In this document: positions 38,744 to 43,328 of the stretch, one piece after another | How positions within the stretch are numbered: the first letter of the stretch is position 1 | How the letters are laid out: each line of letters begins with the position of its first letter | Assembly (NCBI GenBank): GCA_017961625.1 | Contig: JAGCWY010000087.1 | Location: 1-43,328 of the forward strand | Direction: 5' to 3' | DNA length: 43,328 nt | Source: Ruminococcus sp. | GTDB taxonomy: Bacteria > Bacillota > Clostridia > Oscillospirales > Ruminococcaceae | Made by a program: the position numbers and the translations under genes | The notes under the pieces: generated by a model | Told to the model about the DNA's origin: nothing | Databases searched by the model: none | What the model saw: the letters and a program-made list of their open reading frames with translations, nothing else

Positions 38744-39430
38744 ATGTGCATGTCTTTAAGAATTGAGCCAAAAGTAATGGCAGAAGTTCTCATTAAAGTG
38801 AGGAAAATGGCGTTAGCCCAGGATATGTCAATAAAGCTCGGAAAGAGCCTGCTTATGTCGGGTGATTTGTATCCATCTGATATAGCGCCTGTTCTTGCAC
38901 CGAACAAGTATGGAAATATGGCAGTATTTCCAATGTCATGGGGATTTACGAATAAAGCTGTGCCTAAGCCTATTGCCAACTGCCGCGTAGAGACCGCTGA
39001 TACAAAGGTGCTATGGAGAGATTCATGGTACAGGAGAAGGTGCATTATCCCTGCCTCATGGTATTATGAATGGGGATATCCTGTATATGAAAACGGCAAT
39101 CATAGCTTGATTGAACACAAAAATACCAAAAAGGTAAAATTCGCCATACAGAGCGAAGGCTCAGACATCACATATATCGCAGGTCTTTATCGATATGAAG
39201 AGCATGGTGGCATGAAAGTCCCCATGTTCGCTATCCTTACGCGAGAAGCAGAAGGTACTGTAAGAGATATCCACGACCGTATGCCACTTATACTGGATAA
39301 AGAAAACGTAAAGGAATGGATACGTCCTAACGGAGATCCCAGAGCTATAGTTGAAAAAGCACTGTCCAATCTGGTCTTTGAGAGTGCTGTAGAATATCCC
39401 CGGTTTCCGCCTGAGACAATCACAGCATGA
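38744..39430 (+). CDS. SOS response-associated peptidase / abasic-site crosslinker (HMCES/YedK)
   Basis: A 228-residue SRAP protein. The ATG at 38744 gives the required Cys2, which forms a thiazolidine DNA-protein crosslink with abasic sites in single-stranded DNA. Asn79 in NCRVET, Glu109 in PASWYYEW and His177 in IHDRMP complete the active site known from E. coli YedK (Asn75, Glu105, His160). The N-terminus is MCMS instead of the usual MCGR. An in-frame GTG at 38735 would put the cysteine inside, so it is rejected. AGGGGTGA is the ribosome binding site. Single-gene unit. Confidence 0.92.
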   Translation: MCMSLRIEPKVMAEVLIKVRKMALAQDMSIKLGKSLLMSGDLYPSDIAPVLAPNKYGNMAVFPMSWGFTNKAVPKPIANCRVETADTKVLWRDSWYRRRCIIPASWYYEWGYPVYENGNHSLIEHKNTKKVKFAIQSEGSDITYIAGLYRYEEHGGMKVPMFAILTREAEGTVRDIHDRMPLILDKENVKEWIRPNGDPRAIVEKALSNLVFESAVEYPRFPPETITA

Positions 39431-39763
39431 GGAGCCAAAATCTGAATAATCTATCCAATACTTTCATGCCTTAACTTCGCTCTGAATCAGTCACAGCTCC
39501 CCCCCTCAAAGTTAGTTGCTACAAGTAGCAAAAAGATTAGCTTTATCTTATTGCAAATGTGTATAATAAAACCTCCACATTTTCGTGGAGGTATCAAATT
39601 ATAAAAGTTTTCTATCAAAAGCACCTTGCCCTTGTTTTGGGCTGTTTTTTTATGGGAATCCGTTGATCATAAGATAACAAGTAAGCTTTCCCTGGCCTTC
39701 TCTCTTTAATTCAACAGTTTCATCTAATTCTATATGCATATTAACATAAACAGGCATTATTAA
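39431..39763. other. Spacer with hairpins and a remnant frame
   Basis: No intact gene is seen. ACCTCCAC/GTGGAGGT (39571-39592) with TTTATTATA on the minus strand can terminate the phosphate operon. GCCC-TTGTTTT-GGGC followed by T7 (39628-39651) is a weak plus-strand hairpin. A 35-codon minus frame from 39757 to 39650 (MPVYVNMHIELDETVELK...) has no ribosome binding site and may be a remnant. Confidence 0.4.
39567..39592 (-). terminator. Terminator of the phosphate-transport operon
   Basis: Minus strand ACCTCCAC-GAAAAT-GTGGAGGT followed by TTTATTATA, about 170 bases behind the DUF47 stop. Confidence 0.6.
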
Positions 39764-40393
39764 TCATGTGTTTTTCATTACCACGGCTTCAACTGTATCC
39801 GCAACATCCTCGCAGGCATCAGCACATTCTTCAAGCATCGAGTAAATCTCACGCCATGCAATAACGTCAAGTGGATTTTTACCATCCCAGTTTTTGCGAC
39901 AACTGTAAGCAGCCTGAAGATACAGTGCATCGCATTCTTCCTCAGCGGCGTTTACATCAATAATGAGCTGATGCAGTTGTTCAGATTTTCTGAAATGCGG
40001 CAATTCCGTAAGCATCGCCTTCATTTTTGCAGTACAGATACAAATTTTTTCAGCAAAATTAATAGCCTTGTCAGTAATTATTTCAACATTGTTGATATAA
40101 ATCACCTGCAAAACTTCCTCAATACAGTCAATCACATGATCGAGTCTCTGGCACAGTTCAACCATATCTTCGCGATCAATTGGCGTGACAAAAGATTTAG
40201 CAAGCATTTCCGTCATTTCGTGCCGTAACGAATCTCCCTTATGCTCAAATTCATGCATCTTAAGCAGTATTTCATTCATCTTTTCGGTATCGAATTCACG
40301 CAGGCATTCGAGTAAATAATCCGCGGCAAGACAAGCAGTATCAGCAGCCGAAATGTAGTTGTTCCAGTAAAAATCATTTTTCTTGTTAGCCAT
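39764..40393 (-). CDS. DUF47 family Pit accessory protein (PhoU-like)
   Basis: A 209-residue all-helical protein of the DUF47 family, related to PhoU. Several amphipathic helices with conserved acidic metal sites (EFEHKGDSLRHEMTEML and IDREDMVELCQRLDHVIDCIEE) are seen. Such proteins sit next to Pit-type transporters and are thought to regulate them. It follows the PiT gene by 11 bases, with GGAGG before the ATG. The pair forms a two-gene operon. Cytosolic or peripheral. Confidence 0.9.
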   Translation of the reverse strand: MANKKNDFYWNNYISAADTACLAADYLLECLREFDTEKMNEILLKMHEFEHKGDSLRHEMTEMLAKSFVTPIDREDMVELCQRLDHVIDCIEEVLQVIYINNVEIITDKAINFAEKICICTAKMKAMLTELPHFRKSEQLHQLIIDVNAAEEECDALYLQAAYSCRKNWDGKNPLDVIAWREIYSMLEECADACEDVADTVEAVVMKNT

Positions 40394-40404
40394 AATATCC
40401 TCCT

Positions 40405-41460
40405 CTAATCAAAAATCATCATAAAGATTTTCGTTGTGATATATCCGATAAGTCCACAGCCTGGGAAAGTCAGAATCCATGTCATCATGAGATTTTTAAC
40501 AACCCCGAGATTTACCGCAGAAGGCCGCTTGACTGCACCGACGCCCATGATTGCAGTTGTTTTTGCATGTGTTGTAGATACCGGAATTCCGAAGAGCGAA
40601 CTGATTAGCAGTGCGACCGAAGCTGCCATATCTGCCGAAAATCCCTGATATTTTTCCAGCTTGACCATATCCATACCGATGGATTTGATAATTTTCTTAC
40701 CGCCAATTGACGTACCGACCGACATAATGACAGAACAAAGCATCATGATCCATACCGGCATCTTTACTGCACCACCTTCTCCGCCGCCATTTGAAAGCAG
40801 AAGACACATAAGGATAACCCCCATGAATTTCTGTCCGTCCTGCGCGCCGTGCATGAAACTCATGGCACAAGCGGCACCAATCTGACCATTCCGGAATATG
40901 CCTTCTGTTTTTCGACGATCTACATTGAAGAAGATGATAGTAACAAGCTTGCAAACTGCATATCCGAGAATAAATCCGAGCACAATCGAGATTACAAGAC
41001 CGTAGATAACCTTTACCCATTCGTGACCATTAACGCCGGCAAGGCCACCGTGCATCGCAATCGCTGCACCGGTCAGGCCTGCAATCAATGCGTGACTTTC
41101 GCTGGTCGGTATCCCAAAATACCACGCGAGCACCGCCCATATCACGATTGCTAATAAGGCTGCTGACAGCGCTACAATTGCATCATGCGAGTTCTTTCCA
41201 AAATCGACCATATTAGCAATCGTCTGCGCAACAGTCGCATTGAAAGAACTCATAATGAACACACCGAGAAAATTGAAGAATGCTGACATCAGAATCGCCG
41301 GACGCGCTTCCATACATCGGGTTGTCACGCAGGTTGCAATTGCATTAGGACAATCAGTCCAGCCGTTTACGAAAATGACGCCGAGCGTCAAACCGACAGC
41401 AAGCATCAGCAATGGGTTTGATGTTACTTGATTCCAGAAATATACAAATGATAAATCCAT
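40405..41460 (-). CDS. PiT-family inorganic phosphate transporter
   Basis: A 351-residue integral membrane transporter with the duplicated PiT signature: FVNGWTDCPNAIATCV near residue 30 and GIPVSTTHAKTTAIMGVGAVKR near 299 (the NAN/NAM-type D-x-x-N-A and P-x-S-x-x-H segments). Roughly ten hydrophobic helices. It imports phosphate with H+ or Na+. GGAG precedes the ATG. The DUF47 protein behind it is the usual partner. Confidence 0.92.
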   Translation of the reverse strand: MDLSFVYFWNQVTSNPLLMLAVGLTLGVIFVNGWTDCPNAIATCVTTRCMEARPAILMSAFFNFLGVFIMSSFNATVAQTIANMVDFGKNSHDAIVALSAALLAIVIWAVLAWYFGIPTSESHALIAGLTGAAIAMHGGLAGVNGHEWVKVIYGLVISIVLGFILGYAVCKLVTIIFFNVDRRKTEGIFRNGQIGAACAMSFMHGAQDGQKFMGVILMCLLLSNGGGEGGAVKMPVWIMMLCSVIMSVGTSIGGKKIIKSIGMDMVKLEKYQGFSADMAASVALLISSLFGIPVSTTHAKTTAIMGVGAVKRPSAVNLGVVKNLMMTWILTFPGCGLIGYITTKIFMMIFD

Positions 41461-41551
41461 AGTTTAATTATCTCCAATAAGACTATTATTCTAACAGTAA
41501 TCTTTACTTTCCACATGAAACCATTATTGTTATAAAGTTATGCCTTTAATT

Positions 41552-42355
41552 TCACTGCTTTTCATTTTTTTCCAGTAAAACAAATGTTGAATATAAAGAT
41601 TTTTCAGACAAAATCTTTTTACCTAAATCATAATCAAAGTCTTCGTTAATAACAATCGGTGTATTATTACATTTGACTATAAATTCGTTTATGCCTAATG
41701 TTACATTGAAGTCTCTACGAATTTTCATTGCTAATCCTTTATCTGAAATGGGTTTAGCAACTACTACTTTGCAAGTTTGAGGATGATGCAGCGAATAATA
41801 ATGCTCGTATAAATCCTCGCTATCATTTTCAGCCCAGTTATCCTCGTACCACGCCCTAAATGTTTCTGCTGGATTCAATCTTTTTCCACGCAAAATATTC
41901 GATTCATCAGGAGGCATTATTTCTGCATTTATAAATATATCTTTTCTATCTTCTATAACACTGAAAATGCCTTCTTCATCAAGCGACTTCATAACATTTT
42001 CCATTTGTTGTAACCATACGCTGATTTTTTGATCATATGTCGGGTAATCATCTATTTCAAAAAGCTTTTCCACATCAGCAAAATATTTATTATATCCAAA
42101 TGCATAATATGTAGAGTCAGCATATGACCATCTGAAATTTAGCTTTTCGGATTCAGGCACATTTTCAGTTCCATAATGCATACGAATAAAACGATTTAAT
42201 GATTCTTCTGACCATGCAGTAATACAAGGCGTTGCATCATCGAGCATAATTAATGAACAATAATAAAATGTTTCATTTGTCAAAAGCATCTCACGTATTG
42301 CATTTCTTGCAGCTTCCAGTAATACATGATATATCCTCGTATCTATTTTACACAT
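41552..42355 (-). CDS. DUF4303 protein, presumed immunity protein of the AHH toxin
   Basis: A 267-residue protein. The N-terminal ~180 residues fit DUF4303 (PF14136): AIREMLLTNETFYYCSLIMLDDATPCITAWSEESL, and FRWSYADSTYYAFGY. This family occurs next to polymorphic toxins and is thought to include immunity proteins. Residues ~195-267 (CKVVVAKPIS... NTPIVINEDFDYDLGKKIL) are an extra C-terminal region that I do not recognise. The ATG at 42355 lies in the ribosome binding site overlap with the AHH tail: GGAGGAG is inside the toxin's last codons. The two frames overlap by 8 bases, typical toxin-immunity coupling. Confidence 0.8.
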   Translation of the reverse strand: MCKIDTRIYHVLLEAARNAIREMLLTNETFYYCSLIMLDDATPCITAWSEESLNRFIRMHYGTENVPESEKLNFRWSYADSTYYAFGYNKYFADVEKLFEIDDYPTYDQKISVWLQQMENVMKSLDEEGIFSVIEDRKDIFINAEIMPPDESNILRGKRLNPAETFRAWYEDNWAENDSEDLYEHYYSLHHPQTCKVVVAKPISDKGLAMKIRRDFNVTLGINEFIVKCNNTPIVINEDFDYDLGKKILSEKSLYSTFVLLEKNEKQ

Positions 42356-42659
42356 CAAAGTCTCCTCCGAGTACCTGTCTACCTATAGCACGTAATGTTT
42401 TGAGCAACGCCGATCTTATAACTCTTGCACCGTAACCGTCACCTATCATCTCAGATTCAAGCGAACTTAACCGTGAGAACACTCCGTCGTTAAATGCTCT
42501 TGTATGCGTTTGTCCATGTGGATTAGGATGTCCCAATGGTATTCCGTTAGCTGCAGTATCTACATCAATTCCATATTTACCAAGTAATTCTCTGGATTTT
42601 GCTGCAGATTCCCAAAAAGCAGCAAGGGGAAAAAATTTTTTGATTGTTACGCAGACATT
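42348..42659 (-). pseudogene. Truncated AHH-type nuclease toxin tail
   Basis: The frame from 42659 to the TAA at 42348-42350 encodes 103 residues with no usable start: VTIKKFFPLAAFWESAAKSRELLGKYGIDVDTAANGIPLGHPNPHGQTHTRAFNDG. The KSRELLGKYGID..ANGIPL and HTRAF segments look like the AHH nuclease domain (HNH/Endo VII superfamily, PF14412), but the AHH motif itself is lost at the 5' boundary (KFFPLA instead of the expected AHHI.PL). Its 3' end overlaps DUF4303. It is a displaced toxin tip left after cassette recombination. Confidence 0.65.
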
Positions 42660-42759
42660 CTATTGAAATAATTTGTTTCCCTTTACAATTGCATTTATTT
42701 GTTTCTTCCTTTTGATTTGATAAACATATTGCTTCTAAAATGAGATGCGATGTTTCCAT
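42577..42759 (-). pseudogene. Chimeric ORF: start of a lost gene fused to the AHH region
   Basis: ATG at 42759 behind AAGAAGGT opens a 60-residue frame: METSHLILEAICLSNQKEETNKCNCKGKQIISIECLRNNQK, then out-of-frame sequence of the AHH tail (IFSPCCFLGICSK...). The first ~41 residues look like a real N-terminus, possibly the immunity gene of the toxin at 42807. The switch occurs in an AAAAAATTTTTTCCCC run at about 42630-42640, where the AHH frame takes over. So two genes were joined here by deletion or recombination. Confidence 0.5.
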
Positions 42760-42806
42760 TTTTATTACCTTCTTATCGATTTATAATCATGTCAGTTTAT
42801 TTCAAA

Positions 42807-43235
42807 TCACTCCAAAACATTATCCTTTAGCAATCTTGCATATGCACGTAAACCTCTGTTAATTCGTACAGAAAAAGTTCTTGGGTTATTGCCAACAGTC
42901 ACATCTTCAAAATTCAAACCTAGATAATTTGGATTCTGTTTAAACATAGCATAAGCTTCTTTGGCAGCTCTTTGCTCTTCTGGAGAGAGCTTATCATAAT
43001 CTTCCCCAAAGCCTTTGGTAATTTTATTTTCATAATTATGTACAAGAACAGCTCCATCACCAACAAAGTAGGTGTTTAAGCCTTCGACCTCAAGGTTATA
43101 AACTGTTATAGACTCTGTGAACCTTTCAAGCTCTGCGCCTGTTACATAAGCTGTTGAACCGTCAATGAGGTATACTTCATCGCCGACATTAAGGTCACCG
43201 GCTGCTACCCAGCCTCTGCCGTGTACATAGAACAA
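42807..43235 (-). pseudogene. Truncated polymorphic toxin: HINT C-terminus plus RelE/ParE-like tip
   Basis: 142 codons starting with TTG. FYVHGRGWVAAGDLNVGDEVYLIDGSTAYVTGAE...ESITVYNLEVEGLNTYFVGDGAVLVHN is the C-terminal half of a HINT/intein-like pretoxin domain with its VHN end, where the toxin is cut off. The tip (FKQNPNYLGLNFEDVTVGNNPRTFSVRINRGLRAYARLLKDNVLE) resembles RelE/ParE-type ribosome or gyrase toxins. The HINT start and all delivery domains upstream are missing: an in-frame TAA lies just before. A TGG-to-TGA change may have ended the protein early (see findings). It is an orphan toxin tail. Confidence 0.7.
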
Positions 43236-43246
43236 CCGTTAGTTTT

Positions 43247-43275
43247 ATTATAATATCATTTTTATTTTATGTCAA
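43247..43275 (-). promoter_or_regulatory. Perfect consensus promoter in front of the toxin tail
   Basis: Minus strand TTGACA (43270-43275), 17-base spacer, TATAAT (43247-43252). It points into the truncated HINT frame at 43235. It may come from a neighbouring insertion element. Confidence 0.75.
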
Positions 43276-43282
43276 GAAAAAT

Positions 43283-43328
43283 AGGGGCTGTAAAAAACTT
43301 ATTAGATCAAATCTCAATATTAAGTTCT
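43283..43328. mobile_element. Possible insertion-sequence terminus at the window edge
   Basis: AGGGGCTGTAAAAAACTT at 43283-43300 resembles terminal inverted repeats that begin GGGGCTGT in several IS families (for example IS1182-like). Only 46 bases are visible and no transposase is seen, so this is a low-confidence call. It sits directly behind the promoter at 43247 and the truncated HINT gene. Confidence 0.35.

Noticed and set aside
1..43328. tRNA, rRNA or CRISPR arrays
   Set aside because: None was recognised on either strand by reading; a tRNAscan or CRISPR finder run would settle it.

Overview
The window looks like a chromosomal segment from a cellulosome-type, spore-forming, low-to-mid GC Firmicute close to Ruminococcus (Oscillospiraceae). 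The signs are a secreted type I dockerin protein, the DapL branch of lysine synthesis, the MEP isoprenoid gene ispE, xylan-oligosaccharide hydrolases (GH120 and GH43), an alpha/beta-type small acid-soluble spore protein, and sigma-A promoters of the form TTGACA-N17-TATAAT with GGAGG-type ribosome binding sites. The genus is an inference; no rRNA or tRNA gene was seen.

Left part (1-9300, mostly minus strand): the 5' half of a group IIC self-splicing intron enters from the left edge, inserted just behind the terminator of dapF-dapL. Next come a DUF1648-like membrane protein, a DUF1508 duplicated-domain protein, and a tight five-gene operon (PHP phosphatase, lipoprotein, Lrp regulator, aminotransferase, ispE).

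Middle (8800-22500, mostly plus): DinB-like protein, ACT plus DUF711 pair, a NahK-like sugar kinase, an orphan Imm53 immunity gene beside a broken small gene, an ArsR sensor with an amidohydrolase, and an oppositely oriented operon of DUF1836, two tandem paralogous small proteins and an SPFH/band-7 protein. Then pyrK-pyrD behind a structured leader, ruvX, trmL, a DegV protein, a membrane-anchored XRE regulator and a spore protein gene.

Right part (22600-43328): an 823-residue dockerin protein in which the dockerin lies between two GH11-like modules, each apparently lacking a different catalytic glutamate. It is followed by a DUF134-NifX regulator/MBL hydrolase operon divergent from a split chromate-type transporter. 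A long minus-strand carbohydrate region follows: GH120 beta-xylosidase, a divergent DXS-like enzyme, an aldo/keto reductase, GH43, a cyclase, a nitroreductase and a Gfo/Idh/MocA-AKR fusion. An HMCES/YedK gene and a Pit phosphate transporter with its DUF47 partner come next. The right edge is a decayed polymorphic-toxin cassette: a HINT-ParE-like toxin tail, a chimeric ORF, and an AHH nuclease tail overlapping its presumed immunity gene DUF4303, flanked by a possible IS terminus.

The items most worth a second look are the dockerin protein with two complementary degenerate GH11-like modules, the DUF1836/twin-small-protein/SPFH operon, the toxin mosaic at the right edge, the DXS-like gene inside a xylan cluster, and the structured leaders of pyrKD and of the dockerin gene.
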